Below, piece by piece: positions 28,258 to 36,926 of a stretch of 64,000 nucleotides of DNA; position 1 is the first letter of the stretch; each line of letters opens with the position of its first letter. This DNA comes from Kitasatospora purpeofusca (GTDB lineage: Bacteria > Actinomycetota > Actinomycetes > Streptomycetales > Streptomycetaceae). Under the pieces are notes generated by a model. The model searched no databases. It worked only from the letters and a program-made list of their open reading frames with translations, and had not been told where the DNA came from. A program made the position numbers and the translations under genes. The DNA is taken from contig NZ_JODS01000031.1 of the NCBI RefSeq assembly GCF_000718025.1, positions 1 to 64,000 on the forward strand, read 5' to 3'.

Positions 28258-28699
28258 CGGCCCGATCGCGGAACCCGACGGCCCGGGCCCGGCGCCCGAC
28301 GGCAGGATCCCGGCGCCGCCACCGCCCGACCAGCGCGACCAGCAGCGCGAGTCCGGCGGTGGCGGCCAGCACCAGCAGCCAGTTGCGCAGGTACGGCAGC
28401 GGCAGCACGGACGGGTTGCCGCCGTCGTCCCCGGCGCGCAGCACGGCCGGCAGGCCGACGGCGGTGACGGCCGCCGCGACCACCAGCCAGCCGCGCAGTA
28501 CCGGCCCGCGCACCAGGAACGCGCCCAGCAGGCACAGCAGCGGCACCCACAGGCCGTCGTGGAGCACCAGCCCCCCGAACCCCCAGACCAGGACGTCCAC
28601 CGGGTCGGTGATGTACGGGTCGCCGAGCAGCCCGTACAGGCCGTAGCCGATCAGGCCGAGGCCGGCCGCCAGCAGCAGACCGCGGAGCGCGGTGCTCAT
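28223..28699 (-). CDS. Small multi-spanning membrane protein of unknown function
   Basis: A 158-residue protein with about four hydrophobic helices (RGLLLAAGLGLIGYGLYGLL, VLVWGFGGLVLHDGLWVPLL, LVVAAAVTAVGLPAVL, LLVLAATAGLALLVALVG) and a basic tail. I do not recognise a family. Its ATG overlaps the stop of the molybdopterin oxidoreductase gene (ATGA), so it is probably a partner subunit or anchor in the same operon. Confidence 0.7.
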   Translation of the reverse strand: MSTALRGLLLAAGLGLIGYGLYGLLGDPYITDPVDVLVWGFGGLVLHDGLWVPLLCLLGAFLVRGPVLRGWLVVAAAVTAVGLPAVLRAGDDGGNPSVLPLPYLRNWLLVLAATAGLALLVALVGRWRRRDPAVGRRARAVGFRDRAVRRRAPRGDRS

Positions 28700-29892
28700 G
28701 CGACCACCTCGATCCGGGCGACCCACTTGGTCTGCAGGACACCGGGCCGGTTCGGGGCGACGATCCGCGCCGGGAACCCGTGGTCCGCCGTCAGCACCTC
28801 GCCGTTGACCCGCAGGGCCAGCAGACTGAGCGGATCGTCCGCGTACTGCGCGGGCATCTCCATCACCCGGTAGGGCCCCTCGGCCTCCAGGGAGGTGACC
28901 CGGGCGTCGGATCCGGTCGGGGCCCCGGCCCGCGCCAGCAGGTCGGAGACCCGCACCCCGCCCCACTGGGCGGTGGCGCTCCAGCCCTCCACGCACGCGA
29001 TGGGCAACTCCACCTCGTACTGGGGGAGTTCGCCGAGCTCGGCGAGGGTGAGTTCGTACGGCCTGGGCCCGTCGACGACGAGGCGCCAGCCGGCCGGCAC
29101 CGTGAGCGTGCCGGCCTGGGCGGCGGTGCGGTTCACCGGCAGGCCCTGGGCGCCGAGGTCGGGGCGCCGCGGTGCCAGCAGGTCCAGGGCGCGCAGCCAG
29201 GGCACGGTCTGTCCGGCCGTGACCAGGGTGACCGCGCCGGTGGCGGCGAACACCGAGGTGAGGAACGCCCGGCGCCCGGCCGGCACGGGCGCCGCCCGGC
29301 GCCACCAGTTCGCCGCGATCAGCGGCGCCTTGACCGCCAGGTGGACCAGCAGCCCGCCGGTGGCCAGCCAGCCCAGCCAGAAGTGGGTCTGCCGGAACGG
29401 GAACGGCCACGGGTACCACTGCAGGGTGTTCAGCAGACCGGTGAACAGCTCCAGCAGGACGGCCGCGACCAGGACGGCGATGCCGAGCCGCTCCAGGGCG
29501 TGCAGCACACTGCGCGCCGGGGGCCACTCGAACAGCCGGGGGTAGACCGCCCACAGCTTCGCGCCGACCAGCGGGATCGCGGCCAGACCGGCGATCACGT
29601 GCAGGCCCTGGGTGACGCGGTAGCCGTTCACCGGGCGCGCGGGCAGGTGGGGGGCGAGCCAGGCGGGCGGGTCCTGGAGCAGATGGCTGACGAGGCCGGT
29701 CAGGAAGCACAGCAGCAGGGCCGCGCCCAGCCACCGTCCCACCACGACCACCGTCCGCGGCTCGTGCAGCGGCGAGGTGAACGCGTTCGCGCGGAACGGC
29801 CCGCGCCGGAGGAACGACGGGGGAGCGGGCAGCGGCGGGTCGTAGCGGCGGCGGGCGGCCGGAGTGCCGGAGTCGGCGGGTTCGGATTCCAC
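28696..29892 (-). CDS. Membrane-anchored molybdopterin-dependent oxidoreductase
   Basis: A 398-residue protein. The first 190 residues hold about four or five membrane helices with spaced histidines (LQGLHVIAGLAA is not complete; see VTQGLHVIAGLAAIPL and FRQTHFWLGWLATGGLLVH), which could bind haem. A twin-Arg-like RRAFLTSVFAATGAVTLV follows, then a sulfite-oxidase-fold domain with the cofactor Cys in LPIACVEGWSATAQWGG. The fusion of a cytochrome-b-like membrane part to the molybdenum domain suggests periplasmic substrate oxidation or reduction linked to the quinone pool. GTG 29892 lies 6 nt after a -10-like TTCGAT, so a leaderless start is likely. The substrate is unknown. Confidence 0.75.
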   Translation of the reverse strand: MESEPADSGTPAARRRYDPPLPAPPSFLRRGPFRANAFTSPLHEPRTVVVVGRWLGAALLLCFLTGLVSHLLQDPPAWLAPHLPARPVNGYRVTQGLHVIAGLAAIPLVGAKLWAVYPRLFEWPPARSVLHALERLGIAVLVAAVLLELFTGLLNTLQWYPWPFPFRQTHFWLGWLATGGLLVHLAVKAPLIAANWWRRAAPVPAGRRAFLTSVFAATGAVTLVTAGQTVPWLRALDLLAPRRPDLGAQGLPVNRTAAQAGTLTVPAGWRLVVDGPRPYELTLAELGELPQYEVELPIACVEGWSATAQWGGVRVSDLLARAGAPTGSDARVTSLEAEGPYRVMEMPAQYADDPLSLLALRVNGEVLTADHGFPARIVAPNRPGVLQTKWVARIEVVA

Positions 29893-29938
29893 GTGTCCAT
29901 CGAAGCGCCCGGACGGGCCCGACCGGTGCTCCGACGTG

Positions 29939-29955
29939 CTTACGGAATCCGAACG
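29939..29955 (+). promoter_or_regulatory. 17-bp regulon motif, divergent promoter of oxidoreductase and GT-C genes
   Basis: CTTACGGAATCCGAACG. Its right end is 52 nt before GTG 30007, and its left end is 47 nt before the divergent GTG 29892. It is nearly identical to the two copies before the OmpR-type regulator gene at 35039. Likely a direct-repeat response-regulator site. Confidence 0.65.
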
Positions 29956-30006
29956 GCGGCCCCGCCGCCCGGCCCGCCGGCCCCCGGCGGTGGGAGGGTG
30001 GCCGAC

Positions 30007-31371
30007 GTGATCCCCCGTACCTCGCTGCGCTGCCTCCTCGCCCTTGCCGCCCTGGTCACCGCCCTGGCGCTGACCGTCGCCCAGGCCGGCGCCCTCCCGC
30101 GCCACGGCTGGTACCTCCTCGACGTCGCGCTCTTCGCCCTCGCGGTACTGCTGCTGCGCAGGGTGCCCGGCCGGCAGGTGGTGCCACTGGTCCTGGCGGG
30201 CAGCGTCGCGGTGGCCGCCGTCGGACTCCTGGCCCCGCCGCGGACCAGCGACGACGCCTACCGCTACGTCTGGGACGGGCGGGTCCAGGCCGCCGGGATC
30301 TCGCCCTACGCGCACACCCCGGACGACCCGGCGCTGGCCCGGCTGCGCGATCCCGGGCTGTTCCCGGAGGGCGCCGGCTGCACCGGCTGGGACGAGCGGC
30401 GGACCGCGGCCGGGGACTGCACCCGCATCAACCGGCCGGCCGTGCACACCGTCTACCCGCCCGTCGCACAGGCCTGGTTCCTCGCCGTGCACCCCTTCGG
30501 GGGCGGGGTGCGCGGGGTCCAGGCCGCCGGGGCACTGCTGGCGGTGGCGACCACCGGGCTCCTGCTGGGAACGGGGCGGGCGCCGTGGCGCGCCGCGCTG
30601 TGGGGGTGGTTCCCCGGCGTGACCGTGTGGGCGGTCAACGACGCGCACGTGGACACGCTCGGCGCGCTGCTCACCGTCGCCGGGCTCGGCTGCGCGGCCC
30701 GGGGCCGAGCCGTTCGCGGGGGACTCCTCCTTGGTGGCGCGACCGCCACCAAACTGCTGCCCGCGCTCGCCCTCCCCGGGGCGCTGTCCGGCCTGCTGGC
30801 CCGCCGCCCGACCCGCCGCGACGTCCTGCTCCTCGGCTCCGCGCTGGGCGCGTTCGCCCTCTCCTACCTGCCGTACGTCGCCGCCTCCGGCACCTCCGTC
30901 CTGGGCTACCTGCCGGGCTACCTGCGCGAGGAGGGCTACGAGCAGGGGCACATCGACCGGTTCGGGCTGCTGCGCCTGGTCCTGTCGGACCGCCTCGCAC
31001 CGTGGGCGGCGGGGCTGGTGCTGGCGATCGTGGTGGTCCGGGTGCTCCTTCGGGGCGACCGGGAGCGGCCCTGGGAGGGCGCGCTGCTCGTGACGGGCAC
31101 CGCGCTGCTGCTGGTCGCGCCCGGTTACCCGTGGTACGGGCTGCTGGTGGTCGCACTGGTCGCCCTCGACGGCCGCTGGGAGTGGCTGGCCGTCCCGGCC
31201 GCCGGGCAGGCGCTCTACCTGACCGGAGGGCAGAGCGCGCAGCAGCTCTCCTACGGGACCGCGCTGTGCGTCGTCCTCCTGGTCCCGCTGCTGCGGCAGT
31301 ACGTCGAGGGGCGGGCAGCCGTGGCGGAGGGAAGCCGTGGCGGCGGGCGGCCGGAAATGACGAAAGTCTGA
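30007..31371 (+). CDS. GT-C (GT87/DUF2029-like) membrane glycosyltransferase
   Basis: A 454-residue polytopic protein with about ten hydrophobic helices. The acidic loop after the second or third helix, TSDDAYRYVWDGRVQAAG, has the Asp pair typical of GT-C enzymes that use polyprenyl-phosphate sugars; the HTVYPPVAQAWF and GGATATKLLPAL segments are shared with GT87 mannosyltransferases. It probably adds mannose or a related sugar on the outer face of the membrane. GTG 30007 has GGGAGG 9 nt upstream; GTG 29998 is an alternative. A regulon motif lies 52 nt upstream. Confidence 0.8.
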   Translation: MIPRTSLRCLLALAALVTALALTVAQAGALPRHGWYLLDVALFALAVLLLRRVPGRQVVPLVLAGSVAVAAVGLLAPPRTSDDAYRYVWDGRVQAAGISPYAHTPDDPALARLRDPGLFPEGAGCTGWDERRTAAGDCTRINRPAVHTVYPPVAQAWFLAVHPFGGGVRGVQAAGALLAVATTGLLLGTGRAPWRAALWGWFPGVTVWAVNDAHVDTLGALLTVAGLGCAARGRAVRGGLLLGGATATKLLPALALPGALSGLLARRPTRRDVLLLGSALGAFALSYLPYVAASGTSVLGYLPGYLREEGYEQGHIDRFGLLRLVLSDRLAPWAAGLVLAIVVVRVLLRGDRERPWEGALLVTGTALLLVAPGYPWYGLLVVALVALDGRWEWLAVPAAGQALYLTGGQSAQQLSYGTALCVVLLVPLLRQYVEGRAAVAEGSRGGGRPEMTKV

Positions 31372-31373
31372 CG
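31357..31373 (+). promoter_or_regulatory. Degenerate copy of the 17-bp regulon motif
   Basis: ATGACGAAAGTCTGACG matches 12 of 17 positions of the 34908 copy and overlaps the stop codon of the GT-C gene. Its right end is 52 nt before GTG 31425, the same distance as at 30007, 35039 and 37982. A weak -10-like TCGGAT lies at 31412-31417. Confidence 0.5.
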
Positions 31374-31424
31374 GGTGGGGGCGGACTCTGGCCCCTCGGC
31401 CCGCCGGCTGGTCGGATCGGCAGT

Positions 31425-32138
31425 GTGAGCGAACAGAACGAAGAGGGCCGGGGCACTCCGGTCGGCCGCCGCGTGGTGCTCGGCCTGCTCGGGCTCGGCG
31501 CGGCGGGAGTCGCGGCCGGCCCGTACCTCCTGCGCGCCCAGGAGGCGGTGGCCGGCCGGGACCCGACGGGCCTCACCGGCCTGCTGCCGGGAGGAGGCGG
31601 CTTCCGGTACTACTCGGTGGTCGCCTCGGTGCCGACCCGCGACGCGGACACGTACACCCTGACCGTGGACGGGCTGGTGGAACGGCCCGGCCGCTACCGA
31701 CTGGCCGACCTGCGGGCGATGCCGCAGCGCCGGATCGTGCGGGACGTGCAGTGCGTGACCGGCTGGCGGGTGCCGGACACCCCCTTCGAGGGTGTGCCGC
31801 TGGCCCACCTGCTCGACGCCGCCGGCGTCACGGCGGGCGCCCGGGCGGTGCGGTTCAGCTGCTTCGACGGCGAGTACACCGAGAGCCTCACCCTGGAGCA
31901 GGCCCGGCGGGACGACGTCCTGGTCGCGCTCAAGCTCCGGGACGCCCCGATCTCCCACGCCCACGGCGGCCCGGTGCGGCTGTACGTGGCCCCGATGTAC
32001 TTCTACAAGTCGGCCAAGTGGCTCTCCGGGATCACCGTCACCGACACGGTGCGGCCGGGCTACTGGGAGGAACTCGGCTACGACACCGACGCCTGGGTCG
32101 GCCGCTCGAACGGACGTGACGATGCGCCGACCGCCTGA
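31425..32138 (+). CDS. Molybdopterin-dependent oxidoreductase (sulfite-oxidase fold), Tat-exported
   Basis: A 237-residue protein. A twin-Arg-like leader (GRRVVLGLLGLGAAGVAAGP) precedes an oxidoreductase domain with the cofactor-binding Cys in VRDVQCVTGWRVPD and the RFSCFDGEYTESLTLEQA and GGPVRLYVAPMYFYKSAKW segments of YedY/SUOX-like proteins. It should act outside the membrane. Its gene overlaps the following cytochrome b gene by 17 nt, so the two form a catalytic subunit and electron carrier. The substrate is not known; methionine sulfoxide (MsrP-like) or a sulfur compound are options. Confidence 0.83.
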   Translation: MSEQNEEGRGTPVGRRVVLGLLGLGAAGVAAGPYLLRAQEAVAGRDPTGLTGLLPGGGGFRYYSVVASVPTRDADTYTLTVDGLVERPGRYRLADLRAMPQRRIVRDVQCVTGWRVPDTPFEGVPLAHLLDAAGVTAGARAVRFSCFDGEYTESLTLEQARRDDVLVALKLRDAPISHAHGGPVRLYVAPMYFYKSAKWLSGITVTDTVRPGYWEELGYDTDAWVGRSNGRDDAPTA

Positions 32139-32802
32139 CCTGCTGCTCCGTTTCACCCGGGCCGAGCGCCTGGTGCACCGCGCCACCGCCGCGCTGATGC
32201 TGACCTGCCTGGCCACCGCCGGCTGCCTCTACCTGCCGCCACTGGCCGAACTGGTCGGCCGCCGGAGGCTGGTGGTCACCGTGCACGTGTGGTGCGGCCT
32301 CGCGCTGCCGGTGCCGCTGCTGCTCGGACTGGCCTTCCGCGCGGTGCGTGCGGACGTGTCCGGGCTGAGCCGGTTCGTTCCCGCGGACCGGGCGTGGCTG
32401 CGGGCCGTACGGGCGCGTGCGTCGCGCCGTCCGGCGGGGAAGTTCAACGCCGGGCAGAAGCTGTACGCCCAGTGGACGCTCGGGTCGATGCTGGTGATCG
32501 TCGGGACGGGGCTGGTGATGTGGCTCGTCCGTCTGACGCCGCCGGCCTGGCGGACCGGCGCGACCTTCGTCCACGACTGGTTCGCGGCGGCGATCGCCGT
32601 GGTGATCGCCGGGCACGTGCGGATGGCGGTCCGCGATCCCGAGGCCCGGCGCGGGATGCGGACCGGGCTGGTGGACCGGCGCTGGGCCGAGCGCGAGCAC
32701 CCGCAGTGGGTGCCCGCGCCGGCCCCGGACCAGGAGCAGCCGACCCAGGAGCAGCCGGTCCGGGAGCAGCCGGTCCGGGGCGGCGGCGCGCCCCGCCCGT
32801 GA
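32122..32802 (+). CDS. Cytochrome b561-type membrane subunit
   Basis: A 226-residue membrane protein with four helices that each place a histidine near a membrane face (RLVHRATAA, VTVHVWCGLA, FVHDWFAAA, VIAGHVRMAV), as in di-haem b-type cytochromes of formate dehydrogenase and YedZ-like partners. It would pass electrons between the quinone pool and the molybdenum subunit encoded just upstream. The C-terminal tail is a Gln/Glu/Pro repeat (QEQPTQEQPVREQPVR). Confidence 0.85.
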   Translation: MRRPPDLLLRFTRAERLVHRATAALMLTCLATAGCLYLPPLAELVGRRRLVVTVHVWCGLALPVPLLLGLAFRAVRADVSGLSRFVPADRAWLRAVRARASRRPAGKFNAGQKLYAQWTLGSMLVIVGTGLVMWLVRLTPPAWRTGATFVHDWFAAAIAVVIAGHVRMAVRDPEARRGMRTGLVDRRWAEREHPQWVPAPAPDQEQPTQEQPVREQPVRGGGAPRP

Positions 32803-32842
32803 GGCGCCGGCCGAGGGGTGTACCCCGGTAGGTCGGACGGCC

Positions 32843-33517
32843 TCAGCGGGCGGGTGCGCCGCCGCACCTGCGCAGGGCGAGGAAGCGCCGGCCGTGGGAG
32901 GTCCACCGCTCCGCCTCGACCAGCCCGGCGCCGCGGGCCCGCCGGACGGCGGCCCCGGCGCCGAGGCGCGCCCAGGCGAACGGCGGCCCGAGCCGGCCGT
33001 CCGGGCCCTCGACCCGGACGGTGACGCGCTCGTCGACCTCCTGCGGTTCCACCTCCACCAGCAGCAGCCCGTCCGGCGCGATCAGTTCGGCGGCCCGCCG
33101 CAGCAGGGCCTGCGGGTTCCCGCCGATGCCGAGGTTGCCGTCCGCCAGCAGGGCCGCGCCCCAGCGGCCCTCGGCCGGCAGCCGGTCGAACACCGACCGG
33201 CAGAGCGCCGCCCCGCCGAGGCCCGTGGTGCGGCTGACGGCCGCCGGGGTGACGTCGACACCGAGGGCCGGGACCCCGAGGGCGAGCAGCGCGGCGACCA
33301 GCCGGCCGGGCCCGCAGCCGAGGTCCACGACCGGCGCGGTCAGGTCGAGGCAGCGCAGCAGCAGGCTGTGGTCGCCGCCGGCGGCGGGCGCGCACCAGCG
33401 CTCGATGTCCAGCGGGATCCGGTGGCCGTCGTCGCCCCGCAGCCACAGCGGACCGCGTCCGGTGCGGACGGCGTCGGCGAACGGGTCGTCGATCCAGGCC
33501 GTCGCGGTGCCGCTCAA
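32843..33517 (-). CDS. Class I SAM-dependent methyltransferase
   Basis: A 224-residue methyltransferase with SAM motif I VVDLGCGPGRLVAALLALG and GVDVTPAAVSRT. A long C-terminal half (LLVEVEPQEVDERVTVRVEG) may bind substrate. TTG 33517 overlaps the stop of the glycosyltransferase gene by 4 nt (TTGA), so the two are coupled. The methylated product is unknown; a sugar or lipid carrier fits the neighbours. Confidence 0.8.
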   Translation of the reverse strand: MSGTATAWIDDPFADAVRTGRGPLWLRGDDGHRIPLDIERWCAPAAGGDHSLLLRCLDLTAPVVDLGCGPGRLVAALLALGVPALGVDVTPAAVSRTTGLGGAALCRSVFDRLPAEGRWGAALLADGNLGIGGNPQALLRRAAELIAPDGLLLVEVEPQEVDERVTVRVEGPDGRLGPPFAWARLGAGAAVRRARGAGLVEAERWTSHGRRFLALRRCGGAPAR

Positions 33518-34860
33518 CCCGCCACCTCGGGGGCGGTGCGGAACGAGTGCAGGCGGGCGGCGAACCGGCTGCGCGGTGCCTGGGCGGCGACCAGCCGGGC
33601 GTCCTCGACGGTGTCGACGTCGGTGGCCTCGGGCAGCAGGCGGACCGCCAGGCCGGCCACCGCGAGCCGGTCGAGGAGCATCCGCCCGGTGTCCGGGGTC
33701 GACATCGGCACCCCCAGGAGGAGCCGGCGGGCGAGGTCCTCGGTCGGCCGGGCCAGGCCGAGGGCCCAGAAGCCGCCGTCGGACGCGGGCCCGTACCAGG
33801 CGTCGGCCCCGGCCCGGCGCACCGGTGAGAGCGGCTCGGCCAGGGTGGCCGCGTCCACCTGCGGGGTGTCCATGCCGACCAGCAGCGCGGGCGCGTGCGG
33901 GGCGAGCCGGGCCGCGTGGCCGAAGGCCGCCGCCAGCCGGGCGTCCAGGCCGCCGCCGCTCTGCGGGACCACCTGCCACCCCGGTGGCAGCCAGCGGCCC
34001 GGCTCGCCGTCCAGGACCAGCAGGCGTCGCCCGGCCGGTACGGTCGCCAGGGTGTGCAAGGTGTCCACCAGCGCGGCCTCGGCCAGCGCCGCCGCCTGCT
34101 CGGGCGTGCAGGCCGGGGTGAGCCGGGTCTTCACCCGCCCGGGCGCGGGAGCCTTGGCGATGACCAGCAGGGTGGGCGGCGGTGCGGCCAGGACGGCCCG
34201 CATGTCGCGGATCGCCTGCCGGGTGCCGCGCAGTGTGCCGGTGACCTTCGACCGGCCGGCGCGCGGCAGGTAGTCGACGGAGGTCTCGGCGATCCGCATG
34301 CCGGCGGCCGAGGCGGCGAGCACCATCTCCAGCGGATAGCCGGAGCGGCGGTCGCCCAGCCCGAGCGCGAGCAGGCGCTCGCGCCGCGCGGCCCGCATCG
34401 GCCCCAGGTCGTGCAGCGGGGCGCCGGTGCGGGCCCGCAGACGGTGGGCCAGCACGGTGTTGGCGAGCCGGGCGTGCAGGGGCCAGGCGTTCACGGTCGC
34501 AGGCCGGCGGCGGCCGAGCACGAGGTCGGCGCTGCCGTCGGCCACCGGAGCGGTCACCCGGGGCAGTTGGGCGGGATCGAGGGAGCCGTCGCAGTCCATG
34601 AAGCAGACCAACTCGGCGGTGGCGGCGAGGAGTCCGGCGTGGCAGGCGGCGCCGAATCCGCGCCGGGACTCCTCGACCACGGTCGCCCCGAGCGATCGGG
34701 CCAGCTCGGCCGAGCCGTCGCGCGAACCGTTGTCCACGACGATCGCCCGCCAGCCCGGCGGGATCCGCCCGAGCACCCAGGACAGGGCCGCCGCCTCGTC
34801 GAGGCAGGGCAGCACGACGTCGACACCGGAGGAAGGAAGAAGAGGGGTAACGGAGGTCAC
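33514..34860 (-). CDS. Fusion protein: GT2 glycosyltransferase + DUF2064
   Basis: A 448-residue two-domain protein. Residues about 10-215 are a GT-A glycosyltransferase (VVLPCLDEAAALSWVLGRIP, FMDCDGSLDPAQLP); residues about 220-430 are a DUF2064 domain (LLVIAKAPAPGRVKTRLTPA, LLVGMDTPQVDAATL, GPASDGGFWALGL). These domains are separate in many bacteria and often neighbours. GTG 34860 is preferred because a -10-like TAGCGT (34873-34868) lies 7 nt upstream, as for other leaderless genes here; GTG 34869 is possible. It is the first gene of an operon with the methyltransferase. Confidence 0.8.
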   Translation of the reverse strand: MTSVTPLLPSSGVDVVLPCLDEAAALSWVLGRIPPGWRAIVVDNGSRDGSAELARSLGATVVEESRRGFGAACHAGLLAATAELVCFMDCDGSLDPAQLPRVTAPVADGSADLVLGRRRPATVNAWPLHARLANTVLAHRLRARTGAPLHDLGPMRAARRERLLALGLGDRRSGYPLEMVLAASAAGMRIAETSVDYLPRAGRSKVTGTLRGTRQAIRDMRAVLAAPPPTLLVIAKAPAPGRVKTRLTPACTPEQAAALAEAALVDTLHTLATVPAGRRLLVLDGEPGRWLPPGWQVVPQSGGGLDARLAAAFGHAARLAPHAPALLVGMDTPQVDAATLAEPLSPVRRAGADAWYGPASDGGFWALGLARPTEDLARRLLLGVPMSTPDTGRMLLDRLAVAGLAVRLLPEATDVDTVEDARLVAAQAPRSRFAARLHSFRTAPEVAG

Positions 34861-34907
34861 GCCGGTCACGCTAGGGGCCGTTCGGCCCCGCGCGGCGGCG
34901 CCGCAGC

Positions 34908-34924
34908 CTTACGGAAGTCGAACG
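34908..34924 (+). promoter_or_regulatory. 17-bp regulon motif, distal copy
   Basis: CTTACGGAAGTCGAACG. It lies 35 nt before the -10 of the leftward glycosyltransferase operon and 63 bp (six helical turns at 10.5 bp) from the second copy at 34971, on the same face of the helix. Confidence 0.65.
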
Positions 34925-34970
34925 TCGCGCCGACGGCCCACCGGGGCGCCGTCGCGGCAGCTCCCCGGAT

Positions 34971-35031
34971 CTTACGGAGGTCGAACGGAAGCCGGCCGCG
35001 GCGTCCGCACCGGTGCGGGGGCACCTATCCT
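34971..35031 (+). promoter_or_regulatory. Promoter of the OmpR-type regulator: motif plus -10
   Basis: The motif CTTACGGAGGTCGAACG (34971-34987) is followed 39 nt from its end by TATCCT (35026-35031) and, 7 nt later, by GTG 35039. The layout suggests a leaderless, autoregulated promoter. Confidence 0.65.
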
Positions 35032-35038
35032 CGGCGGG

Positions 35039-35797
35039 GTGAACGAGCCCTCCGCCACCACCGGACCCCCGGCCGCCGGCCGCGTCCTGGTGATCGACGA
35101 CGACCCGACTGTGGCCGAGGTCGTCGCCGGTTACCTCGCCCGAGCCGGCCACCAGGTCGACCACGCCGCCGACGGCCCGCAGGGGCTCGCCCTCGCCCGC
35201 GCCCACCGCCCCGACCTGGTGGTCCTGGACCTGATGCTCCCGGGCATCGACGGCCTGGAGGTGCTGCGGCGCCTGCGCGACCAGGACACCGGTGCGCAGC
35301 TGCCGGTCGTCATGCTCACCGCCAGGGGCGACGAGGCCGACCGCATCCTCGGCCTGGAACTGGGCGCCGACGACTACGTCACCAAGCCGTTCAGCCCGCG
35401 CGAGCTCGTCCTGCGGGTCCAGTCGGTGCTGCGGCGCGCGCGGGCGGGGGCGCCGGCACCCGGTACCCCGGCCGGGCCCGTCCGCTCCGGGGACATCACC
35501 CTCGACGGACCGGCCCGTCGCGCCCACCGGGCGGGGAACGAACTATCGCTCACCGCACGGGAGTTCGACCTGCTGGCGTTCCTGCTGCGGCACCCCGGGA
35601 CGGTGTTCTCCCGGCAGGAGCTGATGGCCCGCGTCTGGGGCTGGGACTTCGGCGACCTCTCCACCGTCACCGTCCATGTCCGGCGCCTGCGCGAGAAGAT
35701 CGAGGACGACCCCGCCGCGCCGCGGCTGATCAGCACGGTGTGGGGCGTCGGCTACCGCTACGACCCGGCGCAGCGCGCCGAGGAGGACCGCTCGTGA
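35039..35797 (+). CDS. OmpR/PhoB-family response regulator
   Basis: A 252-residue regulator. The receiver has DDD at 20-22, phospho-acceptor Asp64 in VVLDLMLPG, and Lys in YVTKPFSPREL; the C-terminal winged helix (ELSLTAREFDLLAFLLRH to VWGVGYRYDP) binds direct-repeat DNA. The two copies of the CTTACG-N5-CGAACG motif in its own promoter make it the prime candidate to bind that motif. GTG 35039 probably has no leader. The stop overlaps the kinase start (GTGA). Confidence 0.93.
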   Translation: MNEPSATTGPPAAGRVLVIDDDPTVAEVVAGYLARAGHQVDHAADGPQGLALARAHRPDLVVLDLMLPGIDGLEVLRRLRDQDTGAQLPVVMLTARGDEADRILGLELGADDYVTKPFSPRELVLRVQSVLRRARAGAPAPGTPAGPVRSGDITLDGPARRAHRAGNELSLTAREFDLLAFLLRHPGTVFSRQELMARVWGWDFGDLSTVTVHVRRLREKIEDDPAAPRLISTVWGVGYRYDPAQRAEEDRS

Positions 35798-36924
35798 AGG
35801 ACCTGCTGCTGATCGCGCTGTTCGCCGCCCTCGGCGCCGGCGGCGCGGGCCTGCTCGGCTGGCCCGTCGTCCGGCTGCTGCGCCGGCGCTCGATGGCGCT
35901 CTCGCTGTTCTGCGTCGCCGTCGTCACCGTGCTCGCCGTCACCTCCGGGACCTTCACCGTCGCGCAGGCCATGTTCCTCTCCGCCCACGACCTCGGCGTC
36001 GTGATAACGGTGCTCGCCATGGCCGCCGTCGTGTCCCTGTGCACGGCCGCGCTGCTGGGGCGGCAGGTGGTCGCCGGCAGCCGGGCGCTGACCGAGGCCG
36101 CCAGGACCGTCGGCAGCGACACCGGCTTCACCGCGCCCGCCCACCCGCTGGGCCGCGAACTGGCCCAGCTCAGCGGGGAGCTCGCCGCCACCAGCGCCCG
36201 GCTCGCCGAGTCCCGGGCCCGCGAACAGGCCCTCGAACAGTCCCGGCGCGAGCTGGTCGCCTGGATCTCGCACGACCTGCGCACCCCGCTCGCCGGACTG
36301 CGGGCGATGGCCGAGGCACTGGAGGACGGCGTCGCCGAGGAGCCCGAGCGCTACCTCCGGCGGATCCGCACCGAGGTCGAGCGGCTCACCGGCATGGTGG
36401 ACGACCTGTTCGAACTCTCCCGGATCCAGGCCGGCAGCCTGTCCCTCTCGCTCTCCCGGGTCTCCGCCTACGACCTGGTCGACGACGCCCTGGCCGGCGC
36501 CCACGCGCTGGCGCGCCAGCGGGGCGTCCGGCTGGAGGGCCGGCAGGTGGAGCCGGAACCGGTCGAGGTCGACAGCCGCGAGATCACCCGGGTGCTGGGC
36601 AACCTGCTGGTCAACGCGATCCGCTCGACCCCCCAGGACGGGGTGGTCGCGGTGTCCGCGCGGCGGGAGGCCGACGAGGTGGTGCTCTCCGTCACCGACG
36701 GCTGCGGCGGCATCCCCGCCCAGGACCTGCCCCGGGTCTTCGAGACCGGCTGGCGCGGCACCGCGGCCCGCACGCCCAGGCCGGCCGAGGCCGGCGGCAG
36801 CGGCGCGGGCCTCGGCCTCGCCATCGTCCGCGGCATCGTCGAGGCCCACGCCGGGCGCGCCCGCGTCCACAACGTCGCCGGCGGCTGCTGCTTCGAGATC
36901 GCCCTGCCGTCCGCCCGCGGCTGA
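35794..36924 (+). CDS. Sensor histidine kinase with short sensor region
   Basis: A 376-residue kinase. Three hydrophobic segments lie in residues 1-95 with almost no extracytoplasmic loop, so the stimulus is probably sensed within the membrane. A HAMP-like stretch leads to HisKA with His160 in VAWISHDLRTPLAGL, then an HATPase domain with NLLVNAIRSTP, VTDGCGGIP and GLGLAIVRGIV. It partners the regulator encoded upstream. GAGGAGGA precedes GTG 35794. Its stop is 2 nt from the convergent epimerase stop. Confidence 0.92.
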   Translation: MKDLLLIALFAALGAGGAGLLGWPVVRLLRRRSMALSLFCVAVVTVLAVTSGTFTVAQAMFLSAHDLGVVITVLAMAAVVSLCTAALLGRQVVAGSRALTEAARTVGSDTGFTAPAHPLGRELAQLSGELAATSARLAESRAREQALEQSRRELVAWISHDLRTPLAGLRAMAEALEDGVAEEPERYLRRIRTEVERLTGMVDDLFELSRIQAGSLSLSLSRVSAYDLVDDALAGAHALARQRGVRLEGRQVEPEPVEVDSREITRVLGNLLVNAIRSTPQDGVVAVSARREADEVVLSVTDGCGGIPAQDLPRVFETGWRGTAARTPRPAEAGGSGAGLGLAIVRGIVEAHAGRARVHNVAGGCCFEIALPSARG

Positions 36925-36926
36925 CC

